The translations under genes and the position numbers were made by a program. A DNA stretch of 37,189 nucleotides from Sandaracinaceae bacterium (GTDB taxonomy: Bacteria > Myxococcota_A > Polyangia > Polyangiales > Houyiibacteriaceae), in the NCBI GenBank assembly GCA_016706685.1, contig JADJJE010000039.1, forward strand, positions 1 through 37,189, in the 5' to 3' direction. Below the pieces are notes generated by a model. It worked only from the letters and a program-made list of their open reading frames with translations, did no database searches and had not been told where the DNA came from. The first letter of the stretch is position 1; each line of letters opens with the position of its first letter. This document shows positions 19,154-27,161 of the stretch, one piece after another.

Positions 19154-20257
19154 TCAGCCGTGACGAATGGCGTCGAGCCGGCCGTAGTGGCGGTAGCCCA
19201 GCTTGTCGAGCGCCTCGCGCGGCGCGAGCCCGATGTCCACCAGCGTCTTCAGCGAGTACGTGCCCGCCAGCACGGGCGGGCCGTAGCTGCGCCGCGTGTC
19301 GGGCGTGCGGAAGGCCGGCAGCGGGAACAGCGGCTGCAGGCTGTGCACGTGGATGAAGTGCGCCATGCTGGTGCGCGAGTAGCCGGCCGTGGTGGGCGCC
19401 GTGATCACGTGGGGCGTGGCCAGGAACGCTCCGCCCGTGAGGATCTCGAGCTGCTGTCCCACCTGCGCCACGATGCAGCCCTCGGGTGGCGCGCCCTGCA
19501 CCAGCTCGCCCTTGGGGTGCGCGTCGCTCGGCCGTGTGCGCAGGTAGAGCCCGCTGGCCGGGTCTGGCCGCGCGCAGGGGTGGCCGGCCGGGTCGAAGAA
19601 GCGCCCGCCCGGCAGCAGCGTGAGCAGGTTGAAGTCCGTGTGCTCCTCGCCCCACACGATGCTCGCGTCGGCCGCCTGCGCAGCGCTCAGCGGCAGGTAG
19701 CGCAGCGCGCGCGTCACGTGCGGGCCACCGCCCGTCAGCTGGCTGAACGTGTCGGCCGGCAGGCCCAGCGAGGTGGCACACACCCCGAGCACCTGCATGC
19801 CGATGGCGTGGATGGCGTGGCCGATGTCCAGGTAGCGGTGCTGAAAGTCCACCGAGTCCGCGGGCCAGCGGTTGTCGGCGTAGATCTCGGGGTACACGTC
19901 GCGCAGCTCCGGGTCGAGCGGCTCGGGCGCGATGAAGAAGCACTCCTTGAAGTCGGGCTGCCCCCCCGCGATGACGGCCTTCTCGGTGTTGGGCGGCGTC
20001 CACCCGCGCTGGTACCAGATGTCGGCCGACGCCCAGGTCTGCTTCTCCGCCTCGGGGCGCGCGCAGAGTGCGAGGAAGTCGTCATAGAAGGCGTTCAGCA
20101 CGTTGGTGTCCATGCCATGGGAGCGAATGTAGATGAGGCCGTAGTGCCCGAGGCCCTCACGCACCGCTTGCTCGGCGCGCGCGCGGGCGGCCGGGTCCGC
20201 AGAGCTCAGGTCAGCGAGATCCAAGATGGGGAGCGCGGGGGCGGTTCCGTCGGACAT
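19154..20257 (-). CDS. Isopenicillin-N-synthase-like 2-oxoglutarate/Fe(II) dioxygenase
   Basis: A 367-residue protein starting at the ATG at 20257. The N-terminal part (LPILDLADL, HYGLIYIRSHGMD) is the DIOX_N domain of the isopenicillin N synthase-like family. The iron ligands are visible: His206 and Asp208 in GEEHTDFNLLTLL, and His283 in LATPHVITA. Arg295 in AGYSRTS sits where the co-substrate carboxylate is bound (RxS). Family members hydroxylate, desaturate or cyclise small molecules using oxygen and usually 2-oxoglutarate. The substrate is unknown and no biosynthetic neighbours are present. It is divergent from the glycosidase gene. Confidence 0.85.
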   Translation of the reverse strand: MSDGTAPALPILDLADLSSADPAARARAEQAVREGLGHYGLIYIRSHGMDTNVLNAFYDDFLALCARPEAEKQTWASADIWYQRGWTPPNTEKAVIAGGQPDFKECFFIAPEPLDPELRDVYPEIYADNRWPADSVDFQHRYLDIGHAIHAIGMQVLGVCATSLGLPADTFSQLTGGGPHVTRALRYLPLSAAQAADASIVWGEEHTDFNLLTLLPGGRFFDPAGHPCARPDPASGLYLRTRPSDAHPKGELVQGAPPEGCIVAQVGQQLEILTGGAFLATPHVITAPTTAGYSRTSMAHFIHVHSLQPLFPLPAFRTPDTRRSYGPPVLAGTYSLKTLVDIGLAPREALDKLGYRHYGRLDAIRHG

Positions 20258-20383
20258 GGGGGATCGGTATCTGCTACGTGGCGCTGCGGTCAATGAAAGA
20301 CAGCGCCAAGATTTCGATGGGCGGACCGGAGTGGTAACCTCGTGAACCTCGATGCCGATGTGGTCCATGGTAGCGGTCCTGCA

Positions 20384-21364
20384 ATGGGTAGCCCGATGAG
20401 CGGACTGACAGCCGTCGTCACCGAGGCGCCCGTCTGCGGAATGACCTGGGGCTGGACCGGCGTGCGCGGCACCTGGGCGACCCCGCGCGCCGCCGAGTCG
20501 ATGCGGCGCATGACCGAGACCGGCGTGAACTGGACGGCCATCACCTACGCGGCCGTGCAGGCCACCGCGCAGTCCACCGTGATCCCGTTCGATGCCGCGC
20601 CCACCGTGACGGACGCCGAGATCAGCTGGGCGATCCGCGAGGCGAAGTCGCTGGGGCTCAAGGCGGTGCTCAAGCCGGTGGTCAACGTCGCGGACGGCAC
20701 CTGGCGGGCCTACATCGGCTTCTTCGACTGGGACGTGCCGGGGGAACCGAGCTGGACCGAGTGGTTTGCGAGCTACACGGCGTTCATCGTGCACGCCGCG
20801 ACCATCGCCGAGGCCGAGGGCGCCGACCTCTTCTGCATCGGCTGCGAGATGGTGCGCGCCGACGGCCAGGGAGCGCACTGGCGCGCGCTGATCGCCCAGG
20901 TCCGGCAGGTCTACTCGGGCCCCATCACCTACAACTGCGACAAGTACCAGGAGGACCGCGTGACGTGGTGGGATGCCGTCGACGTGATCTCGTCGAGCGG
21001 CTACTACCCGCTGGGCACCTTCCCCGAGCACCTCGACCGCATCGCGGGCGTGCTCGAGCGCTTCGACAAGCCGTTCCTGTTCATGGAGGCCGGCTGCCCG
21101 TCCCGCACGGGCTCCGCCGCCCGCCCCAACGACTGGTCACTGCAAGGCGCACCCTCGGGCGAGGAGCAGGAGCGCTACTACCGCGACATGCTCGACGCGA
21201 TCGCTACGCGACAGTGGGTCCGCGGATACCTGCTGTGGGACTGGCCCGCGGAGCTCTACCCGGCCTCGCAGGCCGCCGAAGACGACGGCTACTGCGTGTA
21301 CGGCAAGCCCGCCGCCGCCGTGCTCGCCGCGTTCAACGCCAGCTGGCAGAGGCGGGGGCCGTGA
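20384..21364 (+). CDS. GH113-like TIM-barrel glycoside hydrolase
   Basis: The protein begins its conserved part with GMTWGWTGVRGTW and has the pattern of glycoside hydrolase family 113 (beta-mannanase-like). The likely acid/base Glu155 is in FCIGCEM and the likely nucleophile Glu235 in LFMEAGCPS. Their 80-residue spacing agrees with what I recall for the characterised GH113 mannanase. LKAVLKPVVNV and YLLWDWPAE are also typical. There is no signal peptide, so it would act in the cytoplasm unless exported otherwise. Starts at 20342 (GTG), 20384 (ATG) and 20396 (ATG) are possible, and none has a strong ribosome-binding site. The stop lies four bases from the convergent neighbour's stop. The polysaccharide substrate is not determinable. 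Confidence 0.8.
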   Translation: MGSPMSGLTAVVTEAPVCGMTWGWTGVRGTWATPRAAESMRRMTETGVNWTAITYAAVQATAQSTVIPFDAAPTVTDAEISWAIREAKSLGLKAVLKPVVNVADGTWRAYIGFFDWDVPGEPSWTEWFASYTAFIVHAATIAEAEGADLFCIGCEMVRADGQGAHWRALIAQVRQVYSGPITYNCDKYQEDRVTWWDAVDVISSSGYYPLGTFPEHLDRIAGVLERFDKPFLFMEAGCPSRTGSAARPNDWSLQGAPSGEEQERYYRDMLDAIATRQWVRGYLLWDWPAELYPASQAAEDDGYCVYGKPAAAVLAAFNASWQRRGP

Positions 21365-21368
21365 CGGC

Positions 21369-24300
21369 TCATTGTGCGTAGAACGGGAAGAGCGAGACCG
21401 CGTACTGCGAGGTCATGGACTGCGCACGGCAGCTCCCCACGGTCGCGTCGGCGCAACCGAGGTTGCTGCAGCTGGTCGTCCCGAAGCAGCGGATTTCGCC
21501 CGTCGAGGTGAGCGCGCAGCCGTTCAGAGCGTTGACGACGCTGGAAGAGGGCCCGGCTGAGGTCAGGTAGGGGAGCGTGCTCCGATCTCGGCCGAGGGAC
21601 ACCACACCCGTGAGCGGCGTGCCTGCAGCCGTCTCGACCGTGTCGAGATCGAATCGTCCTCCTCCACTCGTGCAACTGCCGCTCGCAGGTGGACGTCTGC
21701 AGGCGACGCGCCCGTTGGCGAGCACCACACAGCGCCCGTTCGTGTCGAGGATCCCCGCGAGGGTAGTCGAGGCGGCCCCGTCGAGCTGTCCCACGGCGAG
21801 CGTCGTGCTCGCTTCTGGAATCGGCCCGGTCGACTCGCAGGTCGACTCTGCGTTCTCGTTCCAACAGTGAAGATTGCGGGCAGCACCGACGATGATGCAG
21901 CCCGTCGGTCCCGTGGTGACGGCGAGGTCGACGGCGCCGGTGAGGCCGATGTTCGTGGCGAGCGTGGCATGGGTCGAGTTGCGTCCCCAGCAGGAGACGA
22001 CGCCCCCGCTTCGCCGCACGCAGGCGTACCCGAGGGTCGAACCAGTGCCGGTCTCGTCGGCACACTCGAGCTGCACGGCATCCGTGATGAGGCCAGCGGC
22101 CGTGGATACGTCAGCGCGGTACATCAAGGAATCCGTCCTGCCGAAGCAGGACACACGACCGCCTGAGTGGATGACGCAGCCAGCGCGTCCGTCGTGACAC
22201 GCGTCCGTGATGTTCACGTTGCCGAGCGCCGTCATCCGGACCGTGGTCGGCGTGGTGGTGCTGGTGGTCACGCCATTGCCGAGGGCGTTCTGCCACTGGT
22301 TCCCCTGGCAGAAGAGCTGTCCGTTGCTGCGAACCACACAGATGACGGACGCACCCGTGGTGAGCTGGACGGCGTCGGTGATGGGTGAGACCACGCCCCC
22401 CACGTTCATCTCGAGCAGCGAAGCCTGCGCCACGCAGGCGGTGCCAGCGGCGTTCGCGCCCCAACACGAGACACGACCACTCGCCCACCGTACACACGCG
22501 TGCGCGCCACCGGCGGCGCTCTCGACCTGCTCGACGGCGCGGTCACATTGCCCGGTGGTCGTCTCACACCAGTTCGCACCCGTGCAGCTGCTGCTCGCCG
22601 CGGGCTCTTCGTCGACACCACCGCTGCAGTTGTTGTCGATCACATCGCAGACCTCGGCCACACCGGGATTGCGGCTGGGGTTGTTGTCGGCGCAATCGGT
22701 CTTCGGGAGCGAGCCTCCCGTGCAGCTGGCCCCCGTGGGCGCATAGCCGTCGTTGTCCTGGTCCTCGCTCGCCTTGACGCCGCCACCCGTCGCGCAGACG
22801 TCGTCGATGCGATTGCAGCGCTCCGTCGCCCCGGGATGGATGTTCGGGCTCATATCGGCGCAGTCGGTCCTCGGGAGCGGGCCTCCCGTGCAGCTCGCCG
22901 TCGTGGCCGCGTAGCCATCGTTGTCCTGGTCCTCGCTCGCTCTGACGCCGCCCCCGGTCGCACACACGTCGTCGATGCGATTGCAGAGCTCCGGCGCCCC
23001 CGGATGGATGCTCGGGTCCGCATCGGCGCAGTCGTCCTTCGGCAGGGGCCCGCCGCTGCATGCGGCGGCCGTACCGGCGTGGCCGTCGTTGTCCTGGTCC
23101 TCACTCGCTCTCACGCCCCCTCCCGCCGCGCACGTGTTGTCGAGCCGGTCGCACAGCTCCATGGCTCCCGGGTGAATCGTCGCGTTCGCCTCCACGCAGT
23201 CGCCACCGAACGCGCTCCGCCCCGGCTGCGGCGAGCACGCGATGATGGCCGTCCCAATCACACCGTCGCCGTAGCCATCCCCGTCAGCGTCCACGTACCA
23301 CGGGACGTTCACCACGCCTTCGTCGACCACCGTGTTGCAGTTGTTGTCCTCGCCGTCGCAGAGCTCGGTCGCGCCTGGACGTGTGTTGAACGTGGAGTCG
23401 TCGCAGTCGCCTCCCGTTGTGGCGTAACCCGTGGTCGGACCGCAGGCCTCGAGCGACATCAGCGAGTCGCCGAAGCCGTCGTCGTCCGAGTCGAGGTAGT
23501 ACGTGCGCTGCGCCAGCCCCTCGTCGGTCTGTCCGTTGCAGTTGTCGTCGAGGCCGTTGCAGACCTCCGGAAGCACGATGCCGTCGTCGATGAGGCCATT
23601 GCAGTCGTCGTCCCTCCCGTTGCAGACCTCCGTCTGACCGGGTCGCACGCCGACGGAAGCGTCGTCGCAGTCCGTGTGGTTGGTGGCCATGGCCGGCTGC
23701 ACCGAGCAGGCGCTGAGCGGTGTCGCGTCGAGAGCGCCGTACCCGTCGCCATCGGCGTCGGTGTAGTAGTCGACGAAGGGAACGTCCTCGTCCGTCATCG
23801 TGTCACAGTCGTCATCGGTTCCGTTGCAGACCTCGGGAACGCTCGGATGCACGCCGGAGCGCGTGTCGTCGCAGTCGCCCCCACAGGTCCTGACTTCCGT
23901 CGTGGCGTCCACGTTGCAACAGAGCGCGTCCGGGTAGGCATCGCCGTCCTGGTCACGCACGCCAAACGTCCTCGGGTCGCAGTCCTCGTCGATGTCGCTC
24001 GTGTCGCAGACCTCCGGATGCCCGGGATAGCGCGCAGCATTGGCGTCGTCGCAGTCCGCGCCGCCGCACTCGACGGCCTCGACTCCGTCACCGTCCGCGT
24101 CGAGCGTGACGACGCAGTCCGTGGCGCAAGTGCGCGTCACCTCGTTGCATAGCTGAGCTGCGAAACAGGCGTCGCGGACCGCACCGATGCAGCCGCGCTC
24201 ATCCGCTTCGCTCGAGCCCGGCTGGCACAGCTCACGGCCGTTGCAGAACACCTGGTCGTCGCAGTCGGCGGTGGTGGCACACCGTTCCCCCGCATCCCCC

Positions 24301-24377
24301 ATGCTGGGGCTCTCCGTGGGACTGCAGCCGAAGCTTCCAAACACCAAGATCAAGAGGAGAACCGGACGACAACGCAT
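21369..24377 (-). CDS. Lipoprotein with MopE-type metal-binding repeats and RCC1-like repeats
   Basis: The start at 24377 gives the lipoprotein signal MRCRPVLLLILVFGSFGC; earlier in-frame starts add an unlikely 28-residue leader. Residues of about 90-430 are tandem motifs of the form GGDCDDxxxxxxPGxxExCN followed by GxDDDCNGxxDE, the MopE/putative metal-binding repeat common in Myxococcota surface proteins. They continue into four longer 56-residue variants (CNRIDDVCATGGGVRASEDQ). From about residue 620 to the end are RCC1-like units (ACVRWASGRVSCWGANAAG, GCVIHSGGRVSCFG, CALTSTGEIRCFG), probably a beta-propeller. The total is 1,002 residues. MopE repeats are associated with copper/calcium binding, and the propeller probably binds a partner. 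It would be anchored at the cell surface. No enzymatic motif is seen. Confidence 0.85.
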   Translation of the reverse strand: MRCRPVLLLILVFGSFGCSPTESPSMGDAGERCATTADCDDQVFCNGRELCQPGSSEADERGCIGAVRDACFAAQLCNEVTRTCATDCVVTLDADGDGVEAVECGGADCDDANAARYPGHPEVCDTSDIDEDCDPRTFGVRDQDGDAYPDALCCNVDATTEVRTCGGDCDDTRSGVHPSVPEVCNGTDDDCDTMTDEDVPFVDYYTDADGDGYGALDATPLSACSVQPAMATNHTDCDDASVGVRPGQTEVCNGRDDDCNGLIDDGIVLPEVCNGLDDNCNGQTDEGLAQRTYYLDSDDDGFGDSLMSLEACGPTTGYATTGGDCDDSTFNTRPGATELCDGEDNNCNTVVDEGVVNVPWYVDADGDGYGDGVIGTAIIACSPQPGRSAFGGDCVEANATIHPGAMELCDRLDNTCAAGGGVRASEDQDNDGHAGTAAACSGGPLPKDDCADADPSIHPGAPELCNRIDDVCATGGGVRASEDQDNDGYAATTASCTGGPLPRTDCADMSPNIHPGATERCNRIDDVCATGGGVKASEDQDNDGYAPTGASCTGGSLPKTDCADNNPSRNPGVAEVCDVIDNNCSGGVDEEPAASSSCTGANWCETTTGQCDRAVEQVESAAGGAHACVRWASGRVSCWGANAAGTACVAQASLLEMNVGGVVSPITDAVQLTTGASVICVVRSNGQLFCQGNQWQNALGNGVTTSTTTPTTVRMTALGNVNITDACHDGRAGCVIHSGGRVSCFGRTDSLMYRADVSTAAGLITDAVQLECADETGTGSTLGYACVRRSGGVVSCWGRNSTHATLATNIGLTGAVDLAVTTGPTGCIIVGAARNLHCWNENAESTCESTGPIPEASTTLAVGQLDGAASTTLAGILDTNGRCVVLANGRVACRRPPASGSCTSGGGRFDLDTVETAAGTPLTGVVSLGRDRSTLPYLTSAGPSSSVVNALNGCALTSTGEIRCFGTTSCSNLGCADATVGSCRAQSMTSQYAVSLFPFYAQ
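22650..23185 (-). repeat. 168-bp in-frame tandem repeats
   Basis: Three to four direct repeats of 168 bp (56 codons) lie inside the MopE/RCC1-like gene. The codons for PGAxExC recur at about 22817, 22985 and 23153, exactly 168 apart. The protein unit is xxxELCNRIDDVCATGGGVR followed by ASEDQDNDGYA. The high DNA similarity between the units suggests recent duplication and makes this a site of likely copy-number variation. Confidence 0.75.
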
Positions 24378-24470
24378 GGCGCATGCTACGCATGCTCGGC
24401 GCCCCTGACTAGACGAGGGGTGAGTACCCGGTCTTTGGCTGTCTGTGACCCCGAGAGTCACGCGGCGCCC

Positions 24471-24757
24471 TCAACCGCTGATCTCGACGCCCGCCTTCGC
24501 GATGCGCGGGTCGATCTGCGAGCGGTGGCGGGCGAGCGTGGACCCCGCGATGAAGAGGCGCTTCAGCTTCGGCAGGCGGCGCAGCGTGTCGTGCTCCAGG
24601 AAGCCGCGCGCGTTCATGAGCGAGACGGTCTCGATCTCGGGGCCGAAGCGGGCGAGGTCCGGCACGCGCTCGAGCTCCTGTTGATCGTGACGGCGCCCGT
24701 CCCGGACGCTTTGGCGCGCTTCGCGGGCTTCTTCTTCGGGGCTGCGGGCTTTGCCAT
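24471..24757 (-). CDS. Small Lys-rich N-terminal/leucine-rich-type protein, one-base indel
   Basis: Two frames combine into a plausible ~95-residue protein. From the ATG at 24757 the first frame reads MAKPAAPKKKPAKRAKASGT and then GAVTIN. The second frame reads ELERVPDLARFGPEIETVSL, MNARGFLEHDTLRRLPKLKR and LFIAGSTL, then ends at 24471. Adding one G at 24680 joins them. The second part has the L-xx-L-x-x-L spacing of a leucine-rich repeat. Alternatively, a start at 24794 keeps the second frame open but gives a compositionally odd N-terminus. The function is unknown. It is divergent from the methyltransferase. Confidence 0.45.
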
Positions 24758-24841
24758 AGCGCCAGATGCTCGGCGACCGCGCGTCCGTGCGCAAGCGAGC
24801 CTGCTCGACGGGAGCGGGGCGTCTGTGGCACTAGGTACCCC

Positions 24842-26197
24842 ATGGATCGCGCTCCCGATGAGCTGTCCCAGCTGACGGAGTCACTGCTCCGCTGCTCTCA
24901 CGCTGGAGAGGCCAAGCCCGTGGTGGACGCGCTCGTGGCCCGACTCGCGGAGCTGACGGGGGTCGAGCTGCATCCGGACGGCTTCCGCGACGAGCACGCC
25001 ACGCTGACCGCGCGCGGAAAGGCCGTGTCGCTCACGACGGCGGCGCAGTGTGGCGAAGACGTGGAGCGCACGCGCGTGTTCCTGCAGGGTGTGCATGCAG
25101 GCCTGGTGCACGCGCTGGCCCGTGTCCCCGAACACGCCCCCGTGCATGTGCTCTACGCGGGCACGGGTCCGTTCGGGTTGCTGCTGGTGCCCCTACTGCC
25201 GCTGCTGCCTCCGGCGCATCTCGCCCGGCTGCGGGTCACGCTGCTGGACATCCACGCGGAGTCGCTGGCCACGTTGAAGGTGGTCGTCGATCACCTCGGT
25301 GTCCAGGAGTCCATCGAGGCGTTCGTGCAGGCCGACGCCTGCGAGTGGCAGCCACCGCAGCGCTTCGACGTGATCCTCTCGGAGACCATGCACGCAGGGC
25401 TCGAGCGGGAGCCTCAGGTCAGCGTGTTCGCGCACCTGTCCGGCTTCCTGGCAGAAGACGGGGTGCTGATCCCCGAGGCGGTCGTCGTGAACCTGTGGCT
25501 CTCGCGCGGGCGGGGCGCTCCCCATGCACCGGGTGAGGGCTCCCGCAAGCACTTGGGCCAGCTCTTCCGGCTGGACCGGCAGACGGCCGAGCAGCTGGGC
25601 ACCGGTGACCACTCGGCCCTGCAAGGGCACCTGCCGGTCCCGGCCCACCCCGCGCAGCTCGAGCACCTCGAGGTGTCGACGGTGGTCCAGGTGTTCGGCG
25701 GGCACGGGCTGTCCGAGGGCCAGTCCATACTGACGCTGCCGGTCTACACGAAGCACGCACGGGTGCAGCCCGAGACGGTGCTGCGCTTTCGCTACGTGCT
25801 CGACGCTCGCCCACGCTGGGAGTTCGAGCACGAGCGTCGCCCCTCCCTGCTGGACACGCCCCTGCCGAACCGAGAGGCCGCGAGCCCCCTCGGGCTGCTG
25901 CACCTGCCGCGGCTCTGGCACCGCACGCAGCTCCAGAAGCACGGGTCACGTACTGCGGAAGAGCGCGACCGCGTGCGGGCCCAGCTGTCCTCCGTTCCAG
26001 CCAGCGAATGGGACCTCGACACGGAGCTCTTCCTTGCGCTCGGTGTGGAGCCAGCGCCCGCCATGGAGCGTCTGTTCCGGGCCGAGACGCTAGACGACGT
26101 GGAGGCCTGGCTGCTGGCCCAGCGCGCGGACGTCCCGCGCCACGAGCTCATCGCGCTGGTGAACCGAGCGCTCGTAGAGCGCGCCGGCGTCGAGTAA
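24842..26197 (+). CDS. PRMT-like SAM-dependent methyltransferase
   Basis: A 451-residue protein with a class I methyltransferase core. Motif I is VLYAGTGPFGLLLVP (103-117), the acidic loop after strand 2 is TLLDIHAES (133-141), and a conserved ADACEW is at about 164. The segment VILSETMHAGLEREPQVSVF (177-196), followed by LAEDGVLIPEAVVV, resembles the double-E loop region of protein arginine methyltransferases and related enzymes. The substrate is unknown; protein arginine or a small molecule are both possible. The C-terminal ~130 residues are a separate helical part (VPASEWDLDTELFLALGVEP). It is cytosolic and probably monocistronic. Confidence 0.75.
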   Translation: MDRAPDELSQLTESLLRCSHAGEAKPVVDALVARLAELTGVELHPDGFRDEHATLTARGKAVSLTTAAQCGEDVERTRVFLQGVHAGLVHALARVPEHAPVHVLYAGTGPFGLLLVPLLPLLPPAHLARLRVTLLDIHAESLATLKVVVDHLGVQESIEAFVQADACEWQPPQRFDVILSETMHAGLEREPQVSVFAHLSGFLAEDGVLIPEAVVVNLWLSRGRGAPHAPGEGSRKHLGQLFRLDRQTAEQLGTGDHSALQGHLPVPAHPAQLEHLEVSTVVQVFGGHGLSEGQSILTLPVYTKHARVQPETVLRFRYVLDARPRWEFEHERRPSLLDTPLPNREAASPLGLLHLPRLWHRTQLQKHGSRTAEERDRVRAQLSSVPASEWDLDTELFLALGVEPAPAMERLFRAETLDDVEAWLLAQRADVPRHELIALVNRALVERAGVE

Positions 26198-26276
26198 AAG
26201 TCCAGGTCCGCCCGAGCCACCGAGGCCTCGACATCGGTCGTGGCGCAGACCACAGAGGACACGCTACGCTTCGGGC

Positions 26277-26543
26277 ATGTCAGCGATTCGCGCGCGCGTC
26301 GAGAATGGACGGCTCCTGGTAGATGAGCCAACGAGCCTTCCAGAAGGCACGGTGCTCGATCTCGTGGTGGACGATGAAGGCGACGCACTGGATGCGCTGG
26401 AGCGCGAAGCCCTCCATGCGGCGATCCTGGCTGCCTGGCAGTCGGTTCAAGAAGGTCGAGGGCGCTCGGCGGCCGATGTCCTCGCAAACCTGCGCGCGCC
26501 GCGGTCCGCGCGGCAACCATCGATGTGGACCAGGCCGACCTAG
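26277..26543 (+). CDS. Antitoxin-like small protein, partner lost
   Basis: An 88-residue protein: MSAIRARVENGRLLVDEPTS, LPEGTVLDLVVDDEGD, then helical ALEREALHAAILAAWQSVQE and RSAADVLANLRA. A short beta 'VENGRLLVDEP.xLPEGt' start and a helical C-terminal arm are typical of antitoxins that pair with RelE/ParE-type toxins encoded directly downstream. No such toxin follows. Instead the 3' end runs into a fragment of a different gene in another frame, and the last ~14 residues (APRSARQPSMWTRPT) look non-native. It is probably a remnant after a deletion joined two genes near 26490-26520. Confidence 0.55.
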   Translation: MSAIRARVENGRLLVDEPTSLPEGTVLDLVVDDEGDALDALEREALHAAILAAWQSVQEGRGRSAADVLANLRAPRSARQPSMWTRPT

Positions 26544-26851
26544 ACGTGGTCTTCACGAAGATCGCGCGCGGACTCTATTGGTGGCGACACCATCGGCTAC
26601 CCGTGGCGCGACGAGCCGTTGTCAGCGTGATCCCCTCGGACGCGTTCGGACAGTGGTCGGCGCTCATCGCGCAACCCGTTCAGAAACTAGGTTCTGAGTT
26701 CTGGTGGATGAGCGCGCACGAAGACGGCAACCCGACGTGGGCCGCATGGCTCTTCATCGTGTTTGGTGCAGTTCCAGTGGGTGTCTGGATGGGGCAAGCT
26801 GCCGAGCTTCCCAACCTGCCGCGGAGCTCAGGCGTTACGCTCCGACGTTAG
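26525..26851 (+). pseudogene. C-terminal fragment of a larger protein, possibly HNH-endonuclease-associated
   Basis: The frame is open without a convincing start, and its GTG lies inside the antitoxin gene. It encodes VDQADLDVVFTKIARGLYWW RHHRLP near the start and GSEFWWMSAHEDGNPTWAAW then LFIVFGAVPVGVWMG. The 'kIarGLyww..rLP' motif recalls the C-terminal part of some HNH-endonuclease-family proteins, from memory only. The absence of an N-terminal domain and the direct junction to an antitoxin suggest a truncated gene. The hydrophobic WLFIVFGAVPVGVWMG could also be read as a membrane segment. Confidence 0.35.
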
Positions 26852-26977
26852 ACAAGGACACAAGCGCCTGGACGCTCGCCCACTAACGAGAGCAGACCAG
26901 TTGGTAGAGAAGGCCGCACCATTCCACCGAGGGAACCCGAGTCTGGGACCCAAGAGGCCACCGACTTTCACTCACCC

Positions 26978-27002
26978 AGTCCTCCTCCGCAGGGGGAGGA
27001 CT
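26978..27002. repeat. Inverted repeat AGTCCTCC/GGAGGACT
   Basis: A perfect eight-pair stem with a nine-base loop, 28 bases from the second hairpin. It has no T-run. It may be part of a transcription-end structure for the phosphatase mRNA. Confidence 0.4.
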
Positions 27003-27030
27003 TCCGCCCCGGCCGAGGCCAGGGATGCTG

Positions 27031-27059
27031 CCCCGGCTTTCAAGCCTTTCAAGCCGGGG
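27031..27059 (-). terminator. Hairpin downstream of the phosphatase, candidate terminator
   Basis: CCCCGGCTT and AAGCCGGGG form a perfect nine-pair stem around an eleven-base loop, about 100 bases beyond the stop of the minus-strand phosphatase gene. It has no poly-T tract, so it may act as a Rho-dependent or mRNA-stabilising structure rather than a classical terminator. Confidence 0.4.
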
Positions 27060-27161
27060 TGCCCATTCCCCTTGCTTTCAAGCTCAGAACTGCGCCACAA
27101 GCCCACCGACCGATGCCTGCGAGCCAGCCTCGCCAAGACAGAGCCCCCTCGAGAAGCCGTC

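Larger units (their letters stand above)
26852..27161. other. Intergenic gap with two hairpins, no gene seen
   Basis: No supported coding sequence lies here. The gap separates the antitoxin/remnant pair from the convergent phosphatase. It contains the inverted repeats at 26978-27002 and 27031-27059, given as separate entries. A CGTTAG/CTAACG pair about 26836-26889 was considered as an integron site and rejected. Confidence 0.5.

Noticed and set aside
22650..23185. CRISPR-like array
   Set aside because: The 168-bp units are contiguous coding repeats without spacers.
22500..24152. 550-codon plus-strand frame opposite the MopE repeats
   Set aside because: Composition is repetitive Val/Ala/Arg and mirrors the repeats of the real minus-strand lipoprotein.
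26836..26889. Integron attC-like site (CGTTAG ... CTAACG)
   Set aside because: The core sites are in the wrong order and one fails the RYYYAAC rule. The interval is too short and there is no integrase.
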